Assembly: GCF_020733705.1 (NCBI RefSeq)
Contig: NZ_JAJFZM010000002.1
Location: 434,001 to 498,000, forward strand
DNA from: Nocardia australiensis
Lineage (GTDB): Bacteria; Actinomycetota; Actinomycetes; Mycobacteriales; Mycobacteriaceae
Direction of reading: 5' to 3'
Length of the DNA: 64,000 bases
A model generated the notes under the pieces. It did no database searches. It saw only the letters and a program-made list of their open reading frames with translations, and was not told the DNA's origin. Of the stretch, positions 26,493-35,387 are shown in pieces. Within the stretch, counting starts at the first letter, position 1. Each line of letters starts with the position of its first letter. Made by a program: the position numbers and the translations under genes.

Positions 26493-27389
26493 ATGACCAC
26501 CGTTGAATTCGCGCCCAGCCGAGCGGCGACCGCAACCCCGATGGACGCGCGGCCGTTGACCTGCAGCATCGGCGCCGAACTCCACGGAGTCGACCTTGCT
26601 GCGGTCTCCCGCGACGACGATCTGTTCGCCGAACTGAAGTCGCTATTGCTGAAGCACAAAGTGCTCTTCTTCCGCGACCAGGACATGAGCCAGGCCGAGC
26701 ACGTCGCATTGGCCCAACGGTTCGGCTCGCTCGAGGACCATCCGGTAGTCGGCAGCGACCCCGAACACGCAGGTCTGGTCCGGATCTACAAGGACCTCGA
26801 CAGTCCCCCGGAGCACTACGAGAACGCCTACCACTGCGACGCGACCTGGCGCGACAACCCGCCGATGGGATGCGTGCTCCGCTGCGTCGACGGCCCGGAG
26901 GTCGGTGGCGACACGATCTGGGTGAACATGGCGCTCGCCTACGAGCGCCTCCCCGAACGTATCAAGGAGCAGATCGCCGGACTGCGTGCGCGCCACAGCA
27001 TCGAGGCGACCTTCGGTGCCCGTATGCCGATCGAGCAGCGACTCGAACTCAAGGAACGGTTCCCCGACGCTGAGCATCCCGTGGTCCGCACTCACCCGGA
27101 GACGGGCGAGAAGGTCCTGTTCGTCAATTGCTTCGCCACCCACTTCACCAATTTTCACACTCCCGAGAACGTGCGCTGTGGGATCGACTACGCCCCCGGC
27201 GCCGGAGACCTGTTGCGCTACTTGATCAGCCAAGCCTCGATCCCGGAGTACCAGGTGCGCTGGCGGTGGACGAAGAACAGTGTCGCCATCTGGGACAACA
27301 GGTCGACCCAGCACTACGCCGTACAGGACTACTGGCCGGCGGTCCGAAAGATGGAGCGCGCCGGGATCGTCGGCGATCGCCCCTTCTGA
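26493..27389 (+). CDS. TauD/TfdA-family Fe(II)/2-oxoglutarate dioxygenase
   Basis: A 298-residue dioxygenase. The iron-binding triad is visible as His and Asp in YHCDATW and the distal His in NRSTQHYAVQDYW, followed by the 2-oxoglutarate-binding arginine in RKMERAGI. The family hydroxylates a carbon next to a sulfonate, ether, amine or carboxylate, often releasing a side group. It lies between a QOR gene and a BKACE gene, so it may perform the opening oxidation that yields the beta-keto acid. The substrate is not identifiable from sequence. Confidence 0.9.
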   Translation: MTTVEFAPSRAATATPMDARPLTCSIGAELHGVDLAAVSRDDDLFAELKSLLLKHKVLFFRDQDMSQAEHVALAQRFGSLEDHPVVGSDPEHAGLVRIYKDLDSPPEHYENAYHCDATWRDNPPMGCVLRCVDGPEVGGDTIWVNMALAYERLPERIKEQIAGLRARHSIEATFGARMPIEQRLELKERFPDAEHPVVRTHPETGEKVLFVNCFATHFTNFHTPENVRCGIDYAPGAGDLLRYLISQASIPEYQVRWRWTKNSVAIWDNRSTQHYAVQDYWPAVRKMERAGIVGDRPF

Positions 27390-27436
27390 GCTAGCACCCA
27401 CACATCACGCCCGATATCGAGAAACGGAGTTACGCA

Positions 27437-28489
27437 ATGCATTTCCATGACGATTCGTTGTTCCCGGAGACCCAGGAGAAGCTGGTCATCACGGTGGCGC
27501 CCTACGGTCCGGAGTGGGAGCCGGACGACTTCCGTGAGGATCTGCCGCTGACGATGGAGGAGCACGTCCAGAAGGCGGTGGACTGCTACGAGGCCGGCGC
27601 CACGGTGCTGCACATCCACGTCCGCGAGCTCGACGGCAAGGGCTCTAAGCGGCTGTCGAAGTTCAACGAACTCCTCGCCGGACTCCGCGAGGCCGTACCG
27701 GACATGATCCTGCAGGTCGGTGGATCGATCTCGTTCTCGCCGGAAGGCGACAGCTCTGACGCGAAGTGGCTGTCGGACGACACCCGGCATATGCTCGCCG
27801 AGCTCGATCCGAAGCCCGACCAGGTGACGATCGCGATCAACACCAGCCAGATGAATCTCATGGAGCTGATGACCGCGGACGACCTCGCGGGCACCTCGAT
27901 GGAGCGTCCCGAGCTGGCGGCGGCGTACCGGGAGATGACGGTGCCGGCAGGCCCGGAATGGGTCGAGGAACACCTGCGTCGCCTGCAGGCTGCGGGGATC
28001 CAGCCGCAGTTCCAGCTCGGTTCGCTCGCGCAGTTGGAAACGGTGGAGCGACTGATTCGTCGCGGCGTCTACACCGGTCCGCTGAACCTGACCTGGGTGG
28101 CCATCGGCGGCGGACAGGAAGGCCCGAACCCGTACAACATCACGAATTTCGTCCAGCGGGTCCCGGACGGGGCGATCCTCACCCTCGAGACTCTCATGCG
28201 CAGCGTGTTGCCGGTCAACGCGATGGGAATCGCGATGGGCCTGCACACCCGCTGCGGCAACGAGGACACCCTGTGGGGACGCAAGGGCGAGAAGATGACC
28301 TCGGTCGACCAGGTTAAACAGTTGGTGCGGATCGCGAACGAACTGGGCCGAGAGGTGGCTACGGGTAAGGAAGCCCGCGAAATCTACAAGATCGGCGAGG
28401 CTTACCGCGACGCCGACGAGACGCTTGCCAAGCTCGGCTACGCGCCGAACCGCCGTCCCGGCCAGCTCGGCTTCACCGGACACGCCTGA
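27437..28489 (+). CDS. Beta-keto acid cleavage enzyme (BKACE, DUF849)
   Basis: A 350-residue TIM-barrel enzyme. The zinc-binding HIHVRE motif follows the typical ITVAPYGPEW N-terminus, and the C-terminal region ELGREVATGKEAREIYKIG matches the family end. BKACE proteins convert a beta-keto acid plus acetyl-CoA to acetoacetate plus a new acyl-CoA. An acetoacetyl-CoA synthetase gene lies 2.2 kb downstream in the same direction and would recapture that acetoacetate. Candidate substrates include dehydrocarnitine-like or 3-oxo dicarboxylic acids. Confidence 0.9.
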   Translation: MHFHDDSLFPETQEKLVITVAPYGPEWEPDDFREDLPLTMEEHVQKAVDCYEAGATVLHIHVRELDGKGSKRLSKFNELLAGLREAVPDMILQVGGSISFSPEGDSSDAKWLSDDTRHMLAELDPKPDQVTIAINTSQMNLMELMTADDLAGTSMERPELAAAYREMTVPAGPEWVEEHLRRLQAAGIQPQFQLGSLAQLETVERLIRRGVYTGPLNLTWVAIGGGQEGPNPYNITNFVQRVPDGAILTLETLMRSVLPVNAMGIAMGLHTRCGNEDTLWGRKGEKMTSVDQVKQLVRIANELGREVATGKEAREIYKIGEAYRDADETLAKLGYAPNRRPGQLGFTGHA

Positions 28490-28515
28490 CCGACTCCGGA
28501 CACGCCTGACCGACT
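28476..28515 (+). repeat. 20-bp tandem duplication across the BKACE stop codon
   Basis: CCGGACACGCCTGACCGACT is repeated exactly twice head to tail, with the real stop in the first unit. Probably a slippage event; the protein end is unaffected. Confidence 0.9.
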
Positions 28516-28523
28516 CGGGCACT

Positions 28524-28558
28524 CCCGGGCGGCGCGAGCACCACTCGCGCCGCCCGGG
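28524..28558 (+). terminator. Strong hairpin terminator after BKACE gene
   Basis: Perfect 15-bp stem (left arm CCCGGGCGGCGCGAG) with a CACCA loop. It ends the QOR-TauD-BKACE unit. Confidence 0.75.
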
Positions 28559-28685
28559 GTCGTTCACGCAAGTGCCCCGGACAACTGATGTCGTCGCGCC
28601 CTTCGAGCGACGACCAGATCCCTCATCACCAAAGCCCTGATCAGCTCCGATATCCAGACGGTCCAAACATTGAGGAGAACCAGTT

Positions 28686-30026
28686 ATGGGCCTTCCAACC
28701 GTAGATTTCGAGGCAGCGGACGATCTGGCTCCGCCGCCCAAATTGTCCAAGCTCTACCCTTTGGCCGTCTTCATACTGATCTTCGCCCTGATGCTGTCGG
28801 ACTACATGTCGCGGCAGGTCATCAGCGCCGTGTTCCCGATGATCAAGGCGGACTGGGGTCTATCCGACACGCACCTCGGTTCCCTCACCGGCATCGTCGC
28901 ATTGATGGTCGGTGTACTGATCTTCCCGTTGTCGGTTGCTGCTGACCGATGGGGCCGTGTCCGATTGCTGGTTGGGTCGGCACTGCTGTGGAGTGTTGCC
29001 ACGTTGTTCTGCGCGTTTGCAGGCAGCTACAGCCAAATGCTGGTCGGACGGTTCTTCGTCGGGGTCGGTGAAGCTGCTTACGGCGGCATCGGTGCTGCCG
29101 TCATCCTGGGCTTGTTCGCACCCGACCGGCGGGCTGCGCTGACAGGAACGTTCATGTCCGGTGCCATGTTCGGATCTGTCGCGGGCGTGTCGCTCGGTGG
29201 TGTGATTGCCGTCAACTTCGGATGGCGCTGGACTTTCGGAGTCATGGCCATTGTTGGGCTGGTCCTCGTAGTCGTCTTTCGATCAGTCGTGAATGAACGG
29301 TGCCTCGCCCTGTACCAGCATCCAGACGATGGCGCGCAAACACCAAATGATGCAGGTGATGTCCGGGTTCCGCTCTCGAGTCTGTTCAAAGGCGTCTCGG
29401 TTATCGCCGCATACATCGGTAGTGGCCTGCAAATGTTCGTCGCCGGTGCATTGTTGACCTGGTTGCCGAGCTACGTCAATCGATACTACGATCTCGCCCC
29501 GGACAAGGCAGCTCTGCTCGCAGCTGTCTTCGTGCTGGTCATCGGCATTGGCATGGCCGGCTGCGGGATGGTCACCGACAGGGTGAGCCGCCTCGATCAC
29601 AGCAAGAGGTGGACGTCCTCGATCGCGTTCTGCCTGGCTTCTGCGATTCTCCTTCTCACCGCATTCACTCTCACACCCGGCGTGCTGCAGTTGATCTTCC
29701 TGGGGTTCGGGGCGTTCTTCGCCGCGGGGATCGCCGGACCTGCGGGCGCCATGGTCGCGAACCTCACCCATGCATCGATCAGGGCGACCGCCATCGGAAC
29801 GGTAACGCTCTCCAATAATCTGATCGGTCTGGCTCCAGCACCCGTAGTTGTCGGCATGTTGGCTGATCGGCTGGGCCTTAACGCGGCGCTGCAGATCGTT
29901 CCCGTTGCATCCGTACTTGCCTCCGTCGCACTGGTCATCGGAAAGCGCTACTACGCAACAGGATTGCAGCAGCTAAACGAAACAACTCAGAACACAGCCG
30001 CCAACCGGACAGGAAACGCAACGTGA
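28686..30026 (+). CDS. MFS permease
   Basis: A 446-residue, 12-helix permease. DYMSRQVISAVFPMIKADWG in helix 1 and the SVAADRWGRVRLL loop fit the ACS/NNP-like organic anion branch of the MFS. GGAG lies before the ATG. It overlaps the next hydrolase gene by GTGA. Given its neighbours it is probably the importer for the compound degraded by the 25-34 kb genes. Confidence 0.88.
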   Translation: MGLPTVDFEAADDLAPPPKLSKLYPLAVFILIFALMLSDYMSRQVISAVFPMIKADWGLSDTHLGSLTGIVALMVGVLIFPLSVAADRWGRVRLLVGSALLWSVATLFCAFAGSYSQMLVGRFFVGVGEAAYGGIGAAVILGLFAPDRRAALTGTFMSGAMFGSVAGVSLGGVIAVNFGWRWTFGVMAIVGLVLVVVFRSVVNERCLALYQHPDDGAQTPNDAGDVRVPLSSLFKGVSVIAAYIGSGLQMFVAGALLTWLPSYVNRYYDLAPDKAALLAAVFVLVIGIGMAGCGMVTDRVSRLDHSKRWTSSIAFCLASAILLLTAFTLTPGVLQLIFLGFGAFFAAGIAGPAGAMVANLTHASIRATAIGTVTLSNNLIGLAPAPVVVGMLADRLGLNAALQIVPVASVLASVALVIGKRYYATGLQQLNETTQNTAANRTGNAT

Positions 30027-30610
30027 CTACTGCGAACGACCTGACCATCGTGATCGTGCCCGGACTTCGGGGACACGTCGAAGAACACTGGCAGACGATC
30101 CTTGCCACCAGGTTTGCTGACACGCGAACCGTCCCGGTGAACAGTGGCAGCAACCCCAGTTTGGGCGAACGCCTGGCAGCGCTGGACCAGACCTTGGCAA
30201 CCGTAACTGGGCGTGCACTCCTCGTGGCCCACAGCGCCGGCGTGGTGATCACCGCCCACTGGGCACAACGCCACCCCGACACCGATCGCATTGCGGGTGC
30301 ACTGCTTGCCGCGCCGCCGGACCTAGAGACCCCCCTTCCTGCCGGCAACCTGTCCCCCCAAGCTCTCTCGGAATTGGGCTGGACCCCGATACCCCGCGGA
30401 GCACTTTCGTTCCCGAGCATCGTCGCCGCCAGCACGAACGACCCGCTCGCCAGTTACGCGGCCGTGGCCCAACTTGCCGATTCTTGGGGTAGCCGACTGG
30501 TCAGCCTCGGAGAGGTCGGGCACCTCAATCCCGCTTCGGGATACGGCGAATGGCCCGCCGCCATCGAACTGATCGAAGAACTTGTAGCTGCGGCGACCGT
30601 CGGCTCGTAG
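30023..30610 (+). CDS. RBBP9/YdeN-type alpha/beta serine hydrolase
   Basis: A 195-residue hydrolase. The nucleophile elbow is AHSAG, the acid lies in STNDPLA and the histidine in GEVGHLNPASGYGEWP, which is the RBBP9/YdeN signature. The IVPGLRGHVEEHW N-terminus is typical. Such enzymes hydrolyse small esters or amides, though few have known substrates. Coupling with the permease gene suggests that it acts on the imported compound. Confidence 0.87.
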   Translation: MTTANDLTIVIVPGLRGHVEEHWQTILATRFADTRTVPVNSGSNPSLGERLAALDQTLATVTGRALLVAHSAGVVITAHWAQRHPDTDRIAGALLAAPPDLETPLPAGNLSPQALSELGWTPIPRGALSFPSIVAASTNDPLASYAAVAQLADSWGSRLVSLGEVGHLNPASGYGEWPAAIELIEELVAAATVGS

Positions 30611-30658
30611 TACCCACAGGACACAACGATGAAACGACCTCATCTGGAAAGGACACCC

Positions 30659-32674
30659 ATGCAGCCCACTGATTCATCAGGTGGAATCCTGTGGAGCCCC
30701 GACTCAACCGATCGCGCCGACACCACCCTGACGCGGTTCATCGAGTACGTTCGCGGCGCCCGGGGCGTCGAGGTCGAAGACTACGAGGAGCTCTGGCAGT
30801 GGTCCGTCACCGACCTCGAGGCGTTCTGGTCCTCGGTGTGGGAGTTCTTCGGTCTCGATAGTGAGAGTGGCTACGACGCAGTACTTGTCGATGAGCAAAT
30901 GCCCGGGGCGCGCTGGTTCCCGGGTGCTCGAGTCAACTTTGCGCGGGCCTTGCTCGACAGGGGAGATCCGGATGCCGTCGCAATCGTGGCTGCCGGGGAG
31001 TCGGGCGGTGTCCGGACACTGACCAGGTCGGAACTGCGTGAGCGGGTGCTGGTACTGGCGGCCGAACTCGAGGCGCTCGGAGTCGGCAGTAACGACGTGG
31101 TTGTGGGGTACCTACCCAACACCGCCGAATCCGTCATCGCTTTCCTGGCCGCGGCGACACTCGGAGCAACCTGGGCATCGGTCGGGCAAGACTATGCACC
31201 GGATGCTGTCATCGACCGGTTCGCGCAACTTTCACCGAAGGTCATGATCGCTGCTGACGGATACACCTACGCCGGCCGTCGGCATTCTCGCATCGACGCC
31301 GTCGCGCAGATCGCGGCCGGGCTGCCATCCGTCACGGATGTCATTGTTGTACAGAGTATCTCTCCGGAGCACGACCTCGTCGGTACTCGAACCGGCGACT
31401 CGGCGCAGACGTGGCACGACTGGACCGCGGCGACTTCCGGACGGGAGCCCCGCTCGGGTTTCGTCGACGTCGACTTCGACCACCCGCTGTGGGTGCTGTT
31501 CTCCTCCGGTACGACAGGCAGACCGAAAGGGCTCGTGCACGGCCACGGCGGCATCCTGGTCGAAACCGTCAAACAGATGGGTCTGCACTGGAACCTCACG
31601 TCGGACGACCGAGTGCTCTGGTACACCTCGCCGAGCTGGATGATGTGGAACATGCAGGTCGCTGTCCTGCTCGCGGGAGCGTCGATCGTGTGCTACGACG
31701 GCGCCCCGACCTACCCTCGCACGGACTCGCTGTGGGAACTCGTCGCGGACACTGGCACCACCTTCCTCGGCACGAGCCCCGGTTACCTCCAGGCGTGTGC
31801 CGACGCCGACGTACATCCGAAGACCGACCACCCGCTATCGAGCCTTCGTGCAATCGGCAGCACCGGTGCCCCGTTGAGCGAGCACCTGTACCGGTGGGCA
31901 CACGACCAAGTCGGTGACATTCCTCTGTGGTCGATGAGCGGTGGCACCGACATCGCCGGAGCCCTCGTCGGTGCCGTTCCAACTCGCCCGGTCCGCGTCG
32001 GACGGATCTCCGGGCGATGCCTCGGTGTCGCTGTCGAAACATGGGATATACACGGTAATCCGGTGCGAGGGACTGTGGGTGACCTCGTTGTAACCAGGCC
32101 CCTTCCGAATATGCCCGTCGCGCTGTGGAACGACCCCGACGGGACGAAGTACCACGACGCATACTTCGACACCTACCCCGGCGTCTGGCGGCAAGGTGAC
32201 TGGGCCACCATTTACGACGACGGAACTGTCGCAGTACACGGACGTTCGGACTCGACCCTGAACCGCAACGGTGTCCGGATGGGAAGCTCGGATATCTACT
32301 CCGCCGTCGAAGCGCTCCCGGAGATTGCAGAAGCCCTGGTCGTCGGTGTCGAAGAGGTCGATGGCTCGTACTGGATGCCCCTGTTCGTCGTCCTCCACGA
32401 GGGTCATACCCTCGACGATGTCCTGATCGGCAAGATCAGCTCGGCCATTCGCGAGCGCGTATCCCCACGCCACGTTCCGGACGACGTCTTCGACGTTGCC
32501 GGGATTCCGCACACTCGGACCGGAAAGAAGATCGAGGTGCCACTCAAGCGGGTGCTCCAGGGCGCAGGTGTCGAAGACGTGGTGAACCGCGACGGCATCG
32601 ATGACCCATCGCTACTCGAATTCTTTGAACGCCTCGCGGAACAACGCCAGCTCAACTATGCCTCGGCGCATTGA
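30659..32674 (+). CDS. Acetoacetyl-CoA synthetase
   Basis: A 671-residue member of the acetoacetate-CoA ligase family, within the normal size range. The N-terminal ACS domain is followed by LFSSGTTGRPKGLVHGHGG, TSPSWMMWNM, SMSGGTDIAGALVG and DSTLNRNGVRMGSSDIYSAVE. It makes acetoacetyl-CoA from acetoacetate, ATP and CoA. ATG 30659 has a GAAAGGA site; an ATG ten codons upstream has none. It is functionally matched to the BKACE, which releases acetoacetate. Confidence 0.9.
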   Translation: MQPTDSSGGILWSPDSTDRADTTLTRFIEYVRGARGVEVEDYEELWQWSVTDLEAFWSSVWEFFGLDSESGYDAVLVDEQMPGARWFPGARVNFARALLDRGDPDAVAIVAAGESGGVRTLTRSELRERVLVLAAELEALGVGSNDVVVGYLPNTAESVIAFLAAATLGATWASVGQDYAPDAVIDRFAQLSPKVMIAADGYTYAGRRHSRIDAVAQIAAGLPSVTDVIVVQSISPEHDLVGTRTGDSAQTWHDWTAATSGREPRSGFVDVDFDHPLWVLFSSGTTGRPKGLVHGHGGILVETVKQMGLHWNLTSDDRVLWYTSPSWMMWNMQVAVLLAGASIVCYDGAPTYPRTDSLWELVADTGTTFLGTSPGYLQACADADVHPKTDHPLSSLRAIGSTGAPLSEHLYRWAHDQVGDIPLWSMSGGTDIAGALVGAVPTRPVRVGRISGRCLGVAVETWDIHGNPVRGTVGDLVVTRPLPNMPVALWNDPDGTKYHDAYFDTYPGVWRQGDWATIYDDGTVAVHGRSDSTLNRNGVRMGSSDIYSAVEALPEIAEALVVGVEEVDGSYWMPLFVVLHEGHTLDDVLIGKISSAIRERVSPRHVPDDVFDVAGIPHTRTGKKIEVPLKRVLQGAGVEDVVNRDGIDDPSLLEFFERLAEQRQLNYASAH

Positions 32675-32717
32675 TCGGTCGAATCCACTTCTACTTCAAC
32701 GGCACTGAGAGAAACTG

Positions 32718-34301
32718 ATGCTCAATCTGTCTATGTTCCTGGAAGACTCCGCCCGTAAGTACCCCAGCCGTGACGCGCTGGTGTCGGGCGAAGACCGGTT
32801 CACCTACGCCGAGACCGACGCGCTCTCGAATCAGATCGCGAACCTTCTTGTGGCGTCCGGGATCGAGCCCGGCGACCGGGTTGCGATTTCCTGTCCCAAC
32901 CTGCCGTGGTTTCCGATCGTCTACTACGGGATTCTCAAGGCGGGCGCAGTGGTCGTGCCGCTGAATATTCTGTTGAAGGGCGCCGAGATCGGCTATCACC
33001 TGCAGGACTGTGGAGCCACTGCCTACATTTGCTTCGAGGGCGGGGTTGACTTACCGATCGGTACGTATGGACGAGAGGCCTTCCACGAGGCACCTTCGTG
33101 CCGAACGATGTTCGTGATCGGCGGAGACGACAGCACCGACGTAGAGGGGATCACGCCTCTGTCGACCGTGCTTCCCAGCCAGCCCACGGCATTTGAGTCG
33201 GTGGTGCGTGAGGCCACCGACACTGCGGTCATCCTCTACACGAGCGGAACAACCGGCCGGCCGAAGGGCGCCGAGTTGACCCATTCGAACATGGTGATGA
33301 ACGCCATCGCGTCCAACAGGTTGTTCGATAGCACCTCCAGTCGGCCGGATACCCATCTGGTGACCCTCCCTCTGTTCCATTCGTTCGGGCAAACGGTCAA
33401 CATGAACGCCGGGTTCGCGGTGGGTGCGACGTTGGTTCTGTTGCCGCGCTTCGAAGCCGGTGCGGCGCTGGAGATCATGGAACGTGAGTCGATCACGATG
33501 TTCGCGGGTGTTCCGACGATGTACTGGGGCCTGCTGGGAGCGGTCAACGATTCGGTCGATGTCAGCAGGATCGCCGCCAACCTCCGTAAGGCCATCTCCG
33601 GTGGTGCCGCCCTACCTGTGGAGATCCTCGACCGATTCGCAAACCGATTCGGCGTCCAGATTCTGGAGGCCTACGGGCTGTCGGAGACGTCGCCGATCGC
33701 CCTCTTCAGCGACCCTGAACGCGCCCCACGCCCTGGCTCGATCGGCATCCCGATCTGGGGCGTGCAGGTGAAGCTGATCGACAGCGACTGGAACGCCATC
33801 GAGGGCGCCGACACGGTCGGTGAGATCGCGATCCGCGGCCACAACATCATGAAGGGCTACTACGGCCGTCCCGAAGCAACCGCCGAAGCAAAGCGCGACG
33901 GTTGGTTCCGCACGGGCGATCTCGCCCGCCGCGACGCCGACGGCTTCTACTACATCGTCGACCGCGCCAAGGACATGATCGTCCGCGGTGGGTTCAACGT
34001 TTACCCCCGCGAGATCGAAGAGGTGCTCATCACTCACCCCGCAGTGTCCCTCGCCGCCGTCGTCGGTGTCCCGGACGAACAGTACGGCGAGGAGATCAAG
34101 GCGTTCGTCATCCCCGAATCCGCTGCGCAGATCACCGAGTCGGAACTGATCAACTGGTGCAGAGAAAGAATGGCCAGCTACAAGTACCCTCGTGCTGTCG
34201 AGTTCGCTGCCGTATTGCCGATGACCGCCACGGGCAAGCTGCTCAAGCGCGAGCTCTCCTCCGCCCCTGCTGCAACAGTTGACTCCGGGCGACGCCAGTG
34301 A
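32718..34301 (+). CDS. FadD-type acyl-CoA ligase
   Basis: A 527-residue adenylate-forming enzyme with YTSGTTGRPKGAELTH, EAYGLSETSP, WFRTGDLARRDADGFYYIVDRAKD and MTATGKLLKREL. It activates a medium- or long-chain or alicyclic acid. It follows the acetoacetyl-CoA synthetase by 43 bp and overlaps the CMD gene by GTGA. The substrate is unknown; it may activate the acid freed by the serine hydrolase. Confidence 0.9.
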   Translation: MLNLSMFLEDSARKYPSRDALVSGEDRFTYAETDALSNQIANLLVASGIEPGDRVAISCPNLPWFPIVYYGILKAGAVVVPLNILLKGAEIGYHLQDCGATAYICFEGGVDLPIGTYGREAFHEAPSCRTMFVIGGDDSTDVEGITPLSTVLPSQPTAFESVVREATDTAVILYTSGTTGRPKGAELTHSNMVMNAIASNRLFDSTSSRPDTHLVTLPLFHSFGQTVNMNAGFAVGATLVLLPRFEAGAALEIMERESITMFAGVPTMYWGLLGAVNDSVDVSRIAANLRKAISGGAALPVEILDRFANRFGVQILEAYGLSETSPIALFSDPERAPRPGSIGIPIWGVQVKLIDSDWNAIEGADTVGEIAIRGHNIMKGYYGRPEATAEAKRDGWFRTGDLARRDADGFYYIVDRAKDMIVRGGFNVYPREIEEVLITHPAVSLAAVVGVPDEQYGEEIKAFVIPESAAQITESELINWCRERMASYKYPRAVEFAAVLPMTATGKLLKRELSSAPAATVDSGRRQ

Positions 34302-34699
34302 ATCCGGCGCAGCGCGATGGCGGCGCGCCAGGGGTCATTGGGCGTATGAAGGAAGCCGGGACGTGGAACCCGTTGTGGAATGGGCTCGAGGAACTCGATC
34401 CGGAGTGGGCAGAACAGTACATGACTGCAACGATGCAGCCGTACGAAAGCGGGATGCTCTCGCCGCAAGTGGTCCAGATGTTGTGCATCGCTATCGACGC
34501 GTCCTGCACTCACCTGTACGCGCCTGGCGTTCGTCGGCACATTCGCGCAGCCCTCGACCTTGGAGTAACGACTCAGGAGATTCTCGAGGTGCTGAAAATT
34601 GCTACCACAGTGGGGATTCACTCCTTCAACATCGGCCTCCCCATCCTTCATGAAGAGATTGCCGCAGGCAGCCCTGTCGAATCGGTGGACGAAACCTAG
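34298..34699 (+). CDS. Carboxymuconolactone decarboxylase (CMD) family protein
   Basis: A 133-residue helical protein of the CMD/AhpD family. The segment MLCIAIDASCTHLYAPGVRRHIRAAL corresponds to the core helices carrying the Cys-His pair, followed by VTTQEILEVLKIATTVGIHSFN. Members decarboxylate carboxymuconolactone, act as peroxidases or stay uncharacterised. There is only one cysteine in the motif, which argues against AhpD-type disulfide chemistry. Its GTG lies in the stop of the acyl-CoA ligase gene. Confidence 0.85.
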   Translation: MNPAQRDGGAPGVIGRMKEAGTWNPLWNGLEELDPEWAEQYMTATMQPYESGMLSPQVVQMLCIAIDASCTHLYAPGVRRHIRAALDLGVTTQEILEVLKIATTVGIHSFNIGLPILHEEIAAGSPVESVDET

Positions 34700-34719
34700 C
34701 GCCGAATCCAGTGGAGAAC

Positions 34720-34767
34720 GACAGCGCCGACACCCCGTCTGCGGGTGTCGGCGCTGCCGAGCGTCGG
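34720..34767. repeat. Palindromic repeat/terminator, copy 2
   Basis: 14-bp hairpin (arms 34722-34735 and 34743-34756, loop CGTCTGC) in the same orientation as the element at 23978. Four substitutions and one 2-nt gap separate the copies; two of the substitutions preserve a stem pair. It likely terminates the CMD operon. Confidence 0.75.
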
Positions 34768-34777
34768 AGGCTGGCGC

Positions 34778-35271
34778 TCAGTTCAGCTCGGTGAGCACCT
34801 TCTCGACGCTGGTGATCAGCGCGACTGGCGCCTCGAACATCGCGTAGTGCCCAGCGTTCGGCAGGACGTCCAGCTCGCACTGCGGCAGCTGCTCCATCCA
34901 CGTGGCCTTCATCGTCTCGGCACCGATCGCCGGATCATGCTCGCCGACAATGGTCTTGACCGGGATGGTGGTCGTCGGCAGTTCGTCGACGAAGTCGGCG
35001 CCGGCCCACGCGCGCAGGTAGACGCCGAACGCCGGACGGGTGGTGAAGTCCACCGAGAACGCGTCATCTGCCGCAGCCACGTCGCGGACTGTCGGTTTCC
35101 GGTGGTGAAGTCGAGGATCGCGTAGCGGTTGCCGTCCTCGTTCTCGGCACCGGTGAACAGCGCCTCGCTGTCCGCGTCGAACGGGACGCCAGACGCGGGC
35201 ACCGGGCTGATGCCTATCACCGCGGTCACCCGCACGGGGGCGTGTCCGACCAGCTTGTGTGCGACCGTCAT
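34778..35271 (-). pseudogene. Truncated and frameshifted alpha/beta hydrolase
   Basis: The N-terminal half of a normal hydrolase, including the oxyanion HG motif and the nucleophile elbow, is missing. The remaining part begins with a good AGGAG site and MTVAHKLVGHAPVRVTAVIG, reads to about 35095 (DFTTGNRQSATWLRQM), then continues in another frame as FGVYLRAWAGADFV, IVGEHDPA and LPNAGHYAMFE. The acid and histidine of the catalytic triad survive but the serine does not. A deletion plus a frameshift therefore inactivated it. Confidence 0.8.
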
Positions 35272-35307
35272 TCGACTTCTCCTGTCTATAGTGGTGCGGT
35301 GAACGAG

Positions 35308-35353
35308 CCGGGCCCCGGCCCCGACCCCTGCCGGGATCGGGGCCGGGGCCCGG
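35308..35353 (-). terminator. Very strong hairpin terminator of MHS gene
   Basis: Perfect 17-bp stem (CCGGGCCCCGGCCCCGA and its complement) with a 12-nt loop, directly past the minus-strand MHS stop. Confidence 0.75.
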
Positions 35354-35387
35354 ATGCTCAGGTCCTTCACGGACCGGATCAGCACGA

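Noticed and set aside
26298-26585. Minus-strand frame with a protein-like stretch between the QOR and TauD genes
   Set aside because: The similarity-looking segment is only about 30 residues and falls on a GC-rich hairpin; no family could be named.
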